DNA from: Oligoflexia bacterium
Lineage (GTDB): Bacteria > Bdellovibrionota > JAFGOL01
Direction: 5' to 3'
Assembly (NCBI GenBank): GCA_016926495.1
Contig: JAFGOL010000213.1
Coordinates: 1-7,087, forward strand
Length of the DNA: 7,087 nt
In this document: positions 1 to 5,840 of the stretch, one piece after another
Position numbering within the stretch: position 1 is the stretch's first letter
How the letters are laid out: each line of letters starts with the position of its first letter
Notes under the pieces: generated by a model
What the model was told of the DNA's origin: nothing
Databases searched by the model: none
Seen by the model: only the letters and a program-made list of their open reading frames with translations
Program-made: the position numbers and the translations under genes

Positions 1-43
1 AACTATAAAAACAAAATCTAACATCAATAATTACGAGTACTTG

Positions 44-109
44 AAAACTTAAAAACAGGCAAATCTATTTATTTTGGACAACAGTGACAAAAACAAACTG
101 TTAAGTTTT
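44..109. repeat. Nested AT-rich inverted repeats in the operon leader
   Basis: A 9-bp perfect inverted pair (AAAACTTAA at 44-52 and TTAAGTTTT at 101-109) encloses a second 6-bp pair (AACAGT at 80-85 and ACTGTT at 97-102). The right arms of both pairs share bases 101-102, so the two stems could compete if this stretch were transcribed. There is no GC-rich stem followed by a T run, so it does not read as an intrinsic terminator. In AT-rich sequence such pairs also arise by chance, hence the low confidence that it is functional. Confidence 0.3.
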
Positions 110-115
110 GCTCCG

Positions 116-147
116 TCCGGCACATATCCGGCAAATATTAGCCGGTA
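116..147. promoter_or_regulatory. CCGGC box cluster, possible operator
   Basis: The 7-mer TCCGGCA occurs twice (116-122 and 127-133), start to start 11 bp, about one helical turn. A third, inverted copy (GCCGG, 141-145) follows. The second and third copies form a hairpin or dyad: CCGGC at 128-132, an 8-nt AT-rich loop, then GCCGG at 141-145, extendable by ATA/TAT around one bulged T. Helical phasing plus a dyad is typical of transcription-factor sites. No known regulator is recognised, and the role is inferred only from arrangement and position about 105-135 bp before the first gene. Confidence 0.35.
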
Positions 148-189
148 TGACCTGTCAAAGAAATTAATGTCAAAATCCGATAAGACAAA
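148..189 (+). promoter_or_regulatory. GWCAAA motif repeated every 15 bp, next to a TGAC-GTCA dyad
   Basis: GTCAAA at 154-159, GTCAAA at 169-174 and GACAAA at 184-189 are spaced exactly 15 bp apart. The first copy overlaps the dyad TGAC-CT-GTCA (148-157). The array ends just before the strong ribosome-binding sequence at 192-200. A regular array of short direct repeats directly upstream of an operon suggests a regulator-binding array, but 15 bp is not a whole number of helical turns and the unit is short, so chance is a real alternative. Confidence 0.25.
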
Positions 190-191
190 TT

Positions 192-223
192 AAGGAGAGG
201 TTTAATAAATGCCAATTTATTGA
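192..223 (+). other. Possible leader minicistron (four codons) with strong Shine-Dalgarno
   Basis: The best Shine-Dalgarno of the leader, AAGGAGAGG at 192-200, lies 8 nt before ATG 209-211. That reading frame encodes only M-P-I-Y and stops at TGA 221-223, 27 nt before the ATG of the first large gene. The frame is the same as that of the downstream gene, but a second stop, TAA at 236-238, separates them. Either this is a real minicistron tuning translation of the operon, or it is the remnant of an older start for the large exported protein. It matters only if transcription begins upstream of about position 190. Confidence 0.25.
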
Positions 224-229
224 TATACT
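221..229 (+). promoter_or_regulatory. Extended -10 promoter candidate of the operon
   Basis: TGATATACT fits the extended -10 pattern TG-N-TATAAT with five of six hexamer bases matching. The hexamer 17 bp upstream (TTTAAT, 201-206) is a poor -35, which extended -10 promoters tolerate. Transcription would start near 236, giving a leader of about 15 nt that still contains the ribosome-binding sequence AAGGGG. It would exclude the minicistron at 209. No better sigma70-type pair was seen elsewhere in 1-250. Confidence 0.35.
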
Positions 230-236
230 CTGTCTT

Positions 237-242
237 AAGGGG
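237..242 (+). promoter_or_regulatory. Ribosome binding site deciding the start of the first gene
   Basis: AAGGGG ends 8 nt before ATG 251, a normal spacing. The in-frame GTG at 242 overlaps this sequence and has no usable site of its own, so ATG 251 is preferred. Starting at 251 also gives a cleaner signal peptide. Confidence 0.6.
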
Positions 243-250
243 TGCCGGTA

Positions 251-2959
251 ATGCCGAAACTACTGATTTTACCAATGCTTGCAATGCTGGGCCTTGCTCA
301 GCCTGCGTTGGCTGAAGATACTAAAAAAAGCGCCATTGATGAGGCTGAAAAGATTTTCAGCAAACTTGCGGAAAATATACAGGTACAAACCATCAGACCT
401 GCGGAAGTGTACAAGAATCAAGCAGCCCGGCTTACATCCGGCTGTAACCTTGCGGGCCAGTTTGACGGAAAATGCGATTTTAAAACACTCGGAACTTTTC
501 TGACCGAGCACGCGGCGTTAAGGAACATGAACAGCTTCGCGGAAGCATACAGCAAGAGTGTTGAATCTTCAAAAACCGGTAATTTTTTAAAAGAGTATGA
601 TAAATTAGCGGATAAAGCTATTGATGCCGCAATGGACAATTTTAATGCTGATATAAAGAATGTGAAAAAAGATCCTCAGGCGGTTCAAGCCAAACAGGCC
701 AAAAGGGACGCCCTGAAGCAGGAATATGAAACCGCACAAAGAGAGATAAAAACCCAGCTTAAAGCCCTGCTGGAAGCCAAGGAAGATCTATACAAGGCGT
801 ATTCACAAAAACTTAACGCAGAGGTTGCCGGAAAAAGGGCTCTGGTAACAGGCAACGAAGAGCAGATGGGTATTGTTAATCACGAGCTTAATTCCAATCA
901 GGACGGCACTGTCGGAAAAAGATGGCAGGATGCCCAGGATAAATTAAGTCAGGTACAGGGAACATATGACGGCATAATTCGTAAGTATGAAGCAAATAAT
1001 GACGTAAAAAGGCTGGTTGACCTGGCCAGTGATTCAGTCGAGGAAATAGATAACCGCTTCGGCGACCTTTCAAATTATTCAAGGGTCGGTGCAGGCGAAA
1101 TATTTAACGCGACGCTGTATTACTCCACCATACCCGCCTGTTACGAAGACCCTGAAAGCGAAGATTGCAAAATGGCCGCAAGGGACGTATGGGCTGCGAA
1201 TTCCATAGCAACCACGATCCCCAAAATAAGCATGATGCAGACAAAGGAACGCTGCGGTTTTTTTGATTCCATAGGTCCTGCGTGGAAACCCATGCAAAAG
1301 GCAGTCGGCGAGGGACTGGCCCTTGTCGGGCAGATCGTGGCCGAGCAAAAAACAGGTTACGATTCCGCGTTTCCCATGCTTGCCTCTCTTATAGCAACAG
1401 ACATGCTGGGAGTTTCGTCAAACCATCCTCTTGCTGCCAGGTATTCGGAACTGCTGGGTACAGGCGCCAGCCAGACCCACATAAATCCTTCGTTCGCTGG
1501 CGTGGGCGGGACCGGCTCTTACATGACCATGGGCGACGGCCAGGAGGTCGTGGCTCCGTACGACATGTATTCATCGCCGCAGTCCTCTAATATAAATACG
1601 TTTGCCGCGCAGCTGGCGAACCAGTCTTCGTCAGCCACAACGCCTAAAACAGGCATAGGCTCGTCTACGTACACCGGCGGTGTTTCGGGACCGGGAATAC
1701 CCTCAGGAAAAGGTGAGCACTGGAATTCAAACCAGGCCGCGTCGGTATATAATCGCTGGTCAAGCGGTTACAGCAATATGGCAAAAGGTGCGGGCGCCTT
1801 TAACTCAAAATACGCTCCGATAGCGAAAAACCTTAATTCCTATAACAGCGAGATGTACGGGCTTATTACCAGTTCCAGGTATCCCACGTATAAAATTATG
1901 GCAAACGAGGCGCGCGTTGCGTACAGGCAGGTAAAGGGCGGAAGGGGGGATACAAGTACAAGCAGCTCGTCAAGCGACGGAAGCGATAGTACCGACGAGG
2001 AAAGCGAAATTAATAGTTTACTCAGTGATCCGGTTTCAATGCCCGCCAGCGCGTCAGAAGCATATGACACTTCATCCACCGACGTAAGAGTGGAGGTCTC
2101 GAGGTTAAAGTCCGAGCAGGCAAAGGCGCTTGCCCTTATGTACGCCATGGCCGAATCGCGTTCCGCTTATGACTACAAGGCAAAGTGGGGCAAGTTCAAG
2201 GACAGGCTCGAGGCCGTAAAAAAACAGGCCGAAATTGACGCCAATATAGATTTCCTCAGGAACATGGTCGCTTCGTTCGGCGCCAGGCTGAAGGTATATT
2301 CACAGGCGACATACCCGCAGTTGATCCAAAGACAGGCGTACATGGACCATTATGATTTTACCGACTATATAATGGATCCTTTTTATATGTATGCGGCAAA
2401 CAGCAGGTCCGTTTACGGTAAGAGAAGTCTCTCTCTTCCCAGGCTTAAGACCCCATTGTCGCGCAGGAAAATTTCAAAGCCCCGTTACGGGCTTAACGAC
2501 GGATGGGAAAAACTGCTCCTTGGCTATGCTGATTACATGATGGAAAAGGCAAGGGAATCCAAAAAGCAGATGTACAGGACCAGGAAGCAACTGCAGAAAC
2601 TCCTTAAAAAGGAAGTTCCTGTTGAAGCCGCTAAAAATATTCCCATGCTTTCAGAGGCCGCCATGCAGCTTAAGAGCATGGATGTGCTCAGAAAGGCCAG
2701 TAAAAAGAACATGGAAAGCATTGACAGGGCCATGCGTTACCACGCGGAAAAACGCGCGCAGAACCCGGTGCTTCTTGCAAAATACAAAGATGAAGCTAAA
2801 ATTCTTAAGAATTCCATGAATAATATGGTAATATCCATTAATGATTCATACGAAGATGTGCAAAAATCGTATGAAATAATAAAAGACCTGAACCTTGAAG
2901 TGCCCAGAGCCGAGGCCCTCAGGGCCGTAGCCAGGGACATGGTGGAAAAGGGATTGTGA
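251..2959 (+). CDS. Large exported protein of unknown family (902 aa, helical with Gly/Ser/Thr-rich centre)
   Basis: I do not recognise a family. The N-terminus is a clear Sec signal peptide: one Lys, a Leu/Met/Ala-rich core, and probable cleavage after Ala-Leu-Ala at residue 21, so the mature protein (about 881 aa) is periplasmic or exported. A charged, probably coiled-coil stretch covers residues 140-195. Five cysteines (65, 75, 297, 306, 335) include two close pairs that may form disulfides. Residues 400-490 are Gly/Ser/Thr/Asn-rich and low in charge, and a run of Ser, Asp and Glu at 567-587 looks like a flexible linker. Residues 612-900 are again strongly helical and basic, with a Lys/Arg-rich patch at 725-746. 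No catalytic motif, transmembrane segment after the signal peptide, sorting signal or C-terminal beta-barrel signature is evident. Its stop overlaps the start of the response regulator gene by 4 nt. A structural or scaffold role in the envelope is inference. That it is a real gene is nearly certain from length, signal peptide and codon use. Confidence 0.9.
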   Translation: MPKLLILPMLAMLGLAQPALAEDTKKSAIDEAEKIFSKLAENIQVQTIRPAEVYKNQAARLTSGCNLAGQFDGKCDFKTLGTFLTEHAALRNMNSFAEAYSKSVESSKTGNFLKEYDKLADKAIDAAMDNFNADIKNVKKDPQAVQAKQAKRDALKQEYETAQREIKTQLKALLEAKEDLYKAYSQKLNAEVAGKRALVTGNEEQMGIVNHELNSNQDGTVGKRWQDAQDKLSQVQGTYDGIIRKYEANNDVKRLVDLASDSVEEIDNRFGDLSNYSRVGAGEIFNATLYYSTIPACYEDPESEDCKMAARDVWAANSIATTIPKISMMQTKERCGFFDSIGPAWKPMQKAVGEGLALVGQIVAEQKTGYDSAFPMLASLIATDMLGVSSNHPLAARYSELLGTGASQTHINPSFAGVGGTGSYMTMGDGQEVVAPYDMYSSPQSSNINTFAAQLANQSSSATTPKTGIGSSTYTGGVSGPGIPSGKGEHWNSNQAASVYNRWSSGYSNMAKGAGAFNSKYAPIAKNLNSYNSEMYGLITSSRYPTYKIMANEARVAYRQVKGGRGDTSTSSSSSDGSDSTDEESEINSLLSDPVSMPASASEAYDTSSTDVRVEVSRLKSEQAKALALMYAMAESRSAYDYKAKWGKFKDRLEAVKKQAEIDANIDFLRNMVASFGARLKVYSQATYPQLIQRQAYMDHYDFTDYIMDPFYMYAANSRSVYGKRSLSLPRLKTPLSRRKISKPRYGLNDGWEKLLLGYADYMMEKARESKKQMYRTRKQLQKLLKKEVPVEAAKNIPMLSEAAMQLKSMDVLRKASKKNMESIDRAMRYHAEKRAQNPVLLAKYKDEAKILKNSMNNMVISINDSYEDVQKSYEIIKDLNLEVPRAEALRAVARDMVEKGL

Positions 2960-3453
2960 CGGGAATGGATACCAGGGGACTGCTCGACGCTATTGAAAAA
3001 ATAAAAAGGGAAAGGATGCTTTCGGAAAAGGTCGTTGACCTGGGCTCTTTTAAAAAGATGCGCAACCGCGAGGAACCCACAACCATTCTTATTATTGACG
3101 ACGACCCCACCATCAGGGGTGCTTTAAAAAGGGTTTTTGAAAAGGAAGGCTATGACGTTGCCGCCGTTAATGACGGCACGGACCTTAAGAATATACTCGA
3201 AACCAAGGAACTTCGCCTTATGATCATAGACGTGGGCCTTCCCTGGGTGGACGGGCTTGAGCTTTGCGCCCTCTTCAGGAGGCACAATTCCTACAAGAAC
3301 ATTCCCATCATTATCATCAGCGCGTACGGGACCGACGAAGATATCCGGAAAGGTCTTGCGGCGGGCTGCGATACGTATTTTGTAAAACCGTTTAATATTG
3401 ACGAGCTTATAGCTTCCGTAAGCTCCATGCTTACCCTTAAAGAGGGCGGCTGA
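2956..3453 (+). CDS. Receiver-only response regulator with N-terminal tail
   Basis: This is a CheY-like receiver domain at residues 43-160 of 165. The conserved residues are present: acidic cluster D48-D49-D50, phosphoacceptor D92 in IIDVGLP, switch Ser122 in IISAYG, aromatic Tyr141, and Lys144 followed by Pro in YFVKPF. Phosphorylation at D92 by a histidine kinase or phosphorelay is therefore expected. There is no DNA-binding or enzymatic output domain, so it should act by protein contact or as a phosphotransfer intermediate. Residues 1-40 form a polar tail, probably helical, that is not part of the receiver fold and could be the partner-binding element. GTG 2956 overlaps the previous stop (GTGA). 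ATG 2965, three codons later, is an equally plausible start. No cognate kinase lies in the window. Its place between two exported products suggests it controls assembly or activity of that system (inference). The cytoplasmic receiver identification is secure. Confidence 0.93.
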   Translation: MTGMDTRGLLDAIEKIKRERMLSEKVVDLGSFKKMRNREEPTTILIIDDDPTIRGALKRVFEKEGYDVAAVNDGTDLKNILETKELRLMIIDVGLPWVDGLELCALFRRHNSYKNIPIIIISAYGTDEDIRKGLAAGCDTYFVKPFNIDELIASVSSMLTLKEGG

Positions 3454-3803
3454 TGCCCCTCAGGGTGTTGATCGTTTTTGTCGGTATTGTCGCAACTGGA
3501 TGTTCTTCGTCGGGTAAGGACAATCTTGATAATACGCCTGACATGATTGGCCTTGTCCTTAAAAACTACGGGCCTGATTTTAAATACTGCCTCGGCGGGG
3601 GGAAAAACCATAAGCTCGCCGTTGAATTCGTGCTTCTGCCCGGGGGCATGGCTTATAACGTCAGGGTTACCGGACAGGCGGACAAAGACCGGATTGAATG
3701 TGTAGAAACCGTTATAAGCAGGGCCGTTTTTCCGCCGGTAAAGGACAAAACCGCCAAAAACATCAAACGCGATCTTGAGTTCAGATGGGAAAAACAGCAG
3801 TAA
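3453..3803 (+). CDS. Small lipoprotein with AgmX/PglI C-terminal-like domain
   Basis: A 116-residue lipoprotein. A short hydrophobic signal (residues 3-13) leads to the lipobox Ala-Thr-Gly-Cys, with the lipidated Cys at 17, followed by Ser-Ser-Ser-Gly-Lys, a typical tether. There is no Asp at +2, so under enterobacterial rules outer-membrane sorting is expected. The mature part has the layout of AgmX/PglI C-terminal (TonB C-terminal-like) domains: helix, a Cys in YCLGGG (C46), two strands around a turn (LAVEFVLLPGG, then AYNVRV), a second Cys (C83) in a helix, then FPPV and a last strand EFRW. The two cysteines match positions that tend to be conserved in that family and may form a disulfide. 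In known proteins such domains end long envelope-spanning or motility proteins; here the domain stands alone on a lipid anchor. The start overlaps the preceding stop (TGATG), with GAGGG 6 nt upstream. The lipoprotein call is firm, the domain call moderate. Confidence 0.85.
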   Translation: MPLRVLIVFVGIVATGCSSSGKDNLDNTPDMIGLVLKNYGPDFKYCLGGGKNHKLAVEFVLLPGGMAYNVRVTGQADKDRIECVETVISRAVFPPVKDKTAKNIKRDLEFRWEKQQ

Positions 3804-4258
3804 TTTTTATTGTATTTTCGCTTTCTGCCGCGGTCATGGCCGCGGATATTGTCGATAAAATGGTGGACTATGTGCCTTTCCTCGACGATCTTGTTACGAA
3901 CGTTGAACCCCGCAAGGTATCCAATCCCATGCTGAACCAGTATTTTGATGAATACCGTAAAGGCGCCCATGTAAGCTATAATTATTTTTATTCCGGTTAT
4001 ACTTATCAGCACAACATTGAGCACGACTGTTTCACCGGGGCCGCGTACTGTTATTTTATAACGTCGAAATATTACACTTATAAAAATCTTGACCGTCATG
4101 ACTACAGGTATTACATGGCTGGTTTTACGCCTTTTTACGCGGATTATGCCGAGTCCGGGAGGACCGTCGTCTTTGATGATGCGCCCGACAGGCGGTGGAA
4201 GGCAAGGCCGGCCCTGTACAGGGAAAAGGGCACAATAATATTCAGTGAGGTTAACTGA
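3785..4258 (+). CDS. Small exported tyrosine-rich protein, unknown family
   Basis: I do not recognise a family. Residues 1-19 are a Sec signal peptide (Lys3, hydrophobic core, probable cleavage after Ala-Val-Met-Ala), leaving a mature protein of about 138 residues. Its centre is unusually rich in Tyr: 15 of 57 residues between 65 and 121, often alternating (Y-N-Y-F-Y, Y-T-Y, Y-Y-T-Y), the pattern of an aromatic-faced beta sheet. Two cysteines (82 and 89) may pair. The C-terminal third is Arg-, Asp- and Pro-rich. The start lies 19 nt inside the preceding gene with only a weak upstream purine stretch, so translation probably depends on ribosomes finishing the lipoprotein gene. The signal peptide beginning exactly at this ATG supports the start. 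A surface, adhesive or carbohydrate-contacting role is only a guess from composition. Confidence 0.82.
   Translation: MGKTAVIFIVFSLSAAVMAADIVDKMVDYVPFLDDLVTNVEPRKVSNPMLNQYFDEYRKGAHVSYNYFYSGYTYQHNIEHDCFTGAAYCYFITSKYYTYKNLDRHDYRYYMAGFTPFYADYAESGRTVVFDDAPDRRWKARPALYREKGTIIFSEVN
3828..3845 (+). other. GC-rich hairpin inside the signal-peptide region
   Basis: CCGCGG at 3828-3833 and again at 3840-3845 are self-complementary copies separated by six bases, giving a 6-bp all-GC stem about 40 nt after the start codon of the tyrosine-rich protein. It may slow ribosomes early in translation or mean nothing. It follows from codons for Ala-Ala-Val-Met-Ala-Ala. Confidence 0.25.
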
Positions 4259-5760
4259 TGAATAAAAGTTACGATGAACTTCTGGAAAAGTGTAAAAAAA
4301 TAGAGTTGATTGAAAAATGCTCGACCCTTCTGGCATGGGACAGGGATTGCTACATGCCGTCAAATGCCTATAAGTACAGGGGCGAACAGATAGAGTTTTT
4401 AAGTTCCATGGCGCACAGGGAGCTTACTTCTCCGGAATTTGAAAAAGCGCTGCAAAAAGCCGAACAGGATACCAAGGTGACGGACGCGTACAGTACTGAG
4501 GCTGTAAACCTTAAGCACATCAGGAGGACTTTTGACAGGTCTAAAAAAATTCCCGAAGATCTTGTCAAACGCATGGCCGTTGAAACAACGGCCGCGAACC
4601 GGAAATGGATAACGGCGCGAAAGGAAGGCGATTTTTCCATATTCGCACCTAACCTTGAAATTGTTGTAAACCTTTGCAGGGAACAGGCGCTGATCTTTAA
4701 AAAAGACGCTTCCTGTTACCAGGCCCTGGTTGATATTTACGAGCCCGAAATGAGCATTGAAACCCTTAATGATGTATTTTCGTACCTCAAAAAGGAACTG
4801 GTCACGCTTGTTGATAAAATTAAAAATTCAGGATCAAAACCCGACATGGCGTTTTTAAAGAACAGGTTTGACGTAACCGGGCAGGCCGAACTGGGCGTAA
4901 AGGTTGTAAAGGCCATGGGGTTTGATTTTGATTCAGGCAGGCTGGACATTACCACTCATCCCTTTTGCACCAGGCCGGGCCCCATGGACACAAGAATAGC
5001 CACAAGGTACAGCGAAGATGATCTGTTATCCGCGTTGTACGGAAGCATACACGAGGCAGGGCACGGGCTTTACGATCAGGGACTGCCCAGGGAGCACTTC
5101 GGAACGCCAGCTGGTGATTTTGTCTCAATGGGTACGCACGAGTCCCAGTCGCTGATGTGGGAAAAGGTGCTTGGAAAATCCAGGGGTTTTATTGAATTCC
5201 TGCTGCCGCTGGCGAAAAAATTATTCCCGGAGCAGCTTGGAAATACGGATATTGATTCATTTTACAGGGCCTCCAATCATTCCGAGCCTTCGTTTATCAG
5301 GGTCGAGGCTGACGAAGTCACGTATAACCTTCACATTATAGCCCGTTTTGAAATAGAGCAGATGCTTATTGACGGAGGGCTTGATATTAAGGACGTGCCT
5401 GAAGTATGGAATTCAAAATACAGGGAATACCTGGGCATAAATCCGCCCGACGACAGGCAGGGCTGCCTGCAGGACGTGCATTGGAGTTTCGGGCTTTTCG
5501 GATATTTTCCGTCGTATACATTGGGTTATCTGTATGCGGCCCAGTTTTATAATAAAATGCAAATGGATCTGGGTGATGTTGATTTAATTATAAAAAACGG
5601 AAATTTTACGCCCGTACTTGACTGGCTGAGAAAAAACATTCACTCAAAAGGCAAGAGATACAATTCAACGGAACTTATAAAAAAGGTCACTGGCAGTGAC
5701 TTTTCCGCAAAGCCTTTTGTGGAATACCTGAACAAAAAGTTCGGTGAAATATATTCGTAA
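4258..5760 (+). CDS. M32 metallocarboxypeptidase (thermostable carboxypeptidase 1, Taq family)
   Basis: A cytoplasmic zinc (or cobalt) carboxypeptidase that removes C-terminal residues from peptides, with broad specificity except against terminal Pro (family knowledge, EC 3.4.17.19). At 500 residues it is full length for M32. The zinc site is intact: HEAGH at 265-269 supplies two His and the general base Glu266, and HESQS at 294-298 supplies the third ligand Glu295. Other family signatures are HPFCTRPGPMDTRI (234-247), IRVEADEVTYNLHI (347-360) and the C-terminal block 395-428 (NPPDDRQGCLQDVHWS, then GYFPSYTLGYLYAAQ). The N-terminal block LLAWDRDCYMP (24-34) is also typical. There is no signal peptide. 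The start ATG overlaps the previous stop (TGATG), with GTGAGG 7 nt upstream. It is the last gene of the operon, and the link to the exported proteins may be only co-transcription. Peptide turnover is its expected role. Confidence 0.97.
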   Translation: MNKSYDELLEKCKKIELIEKCSTLLAWDRDCYMPSNAYKYRGEQIEFLSSMAHRELTSPEFEKALQKAEQDTKVTDAYSTEAVNLKHIRRTFDRSKKIPEDLVKRMAVETTAANRKWITARKEGDFSIFAPNLEIVVNLCREQALIFKKDASCYQALVDIYEPEMSIETLNDVFSYLKKELVTLVDKIKNSGSKPDMAFLKNRFDVTGQAELGVKVVKAMGFDFDSGRLDITTHPFCTRPGPMDTRIATRYSEDDLLSALYGSIHEAGHGLYDQGLPREHFGTPAGDFVSMGTHESQSLMWEKVLGKSRGFIEFLLPLAKKLFPEQLGNTDIDSFYRASNHSEPSFIRVEADEVTYNLHIIARFEIEQMLIDGGLDIKDVPEVWNSKYREYLGINPPDDRQGCLQDVHWSFGLFGYFPSYTLGYLYAAQFYNKMQMDLGDVDLIIKNGNFTPVLDWLRKNIHSKGKRYNSTELIKKVTGSDFSAKPFVEYLNKKFGEIYS

Positions 5761-5840
5761 TACCAATTCGCATTCCAGGCGCTAACTTTAGCTCGCCTTC
5801 GGTTTGTCAGCTTCGTCATAGCTCATTCCGATTTGTATTA
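5758..5840. repeat. Imperfect palindromic element between convergent genes, possible MITE/REP-like unit or bidirectional terminator
   Basis: An 83-bp segment fills the whole gap between two convergent genes. Its ends are imperfect inverted repeats starting TAATAC on each strand (12 of 17 outer bases agree). The left TAA is the stop codon of the carboxypeptidase and the right TTA is the reverse-strand stop of the ATPase. Inside is a hairpin: GGC+GCTAA at 5778-5785, loop CT, TTAGC at 5788-5792, bulge TC, GCC at 5795-5797. CATTCC occurs twice (5771-5776 and 5824-5829) and AGCT twice (5809-5812 and 5820-5823). No long T run follows on either strand, so a classical intrinsic terminator is not clear. 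A dispersed palindromic repeat that landed here and donated both stops is the reading I favour, but one copy alone cannot show it. Confidence 0.5.

Noticed and set aside
242..250. GTG start giving a protein three residues longer (905 aa)
   Set aside because: The GTG overlaps the only ribosome-binding sequence; ATG 251 has correct spacing and a cleaner signal peptide.
1..250. Riboswitch or structured RNA gene in the leader
   Set aside because: I see only short AT-rich stems and small boxes, with no recognisable conserved aptamer core and no terminator-antiterminator pair with a T run.
1282..1590. Plus-strand open frame of 102 codons inside the large exported protein gene
   Set aside because: Out of frame within a clearly coding gene, Arg-rich, with no export or domain features expected of a separate product.
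251..2959. Large exported protein as an autotransporter or sortase-anchored protein
   Set aside because: There is no C-terminal beta-barrel pattern, no LPxTG or comparable sorting tail and no hydrophobic C-terminal segment; the C-terminus is charged and helical.
3291..3611. Minus-strand open frame of 106 codons
   Set aside because: Antisense to the receiver domain (D92/K144 region) and the lipoprotein start; a by-product of codon composition.
3653..4363. Minus-strand open frame of 236 codons
   Set aside because: It runs antisense across the lipoprotein, the Tyr-rich protein and the start of the carboxypeptidase, has no domain motif, and those genes have signal peptides, start-stop overlaps and family motifs on the plus strand.
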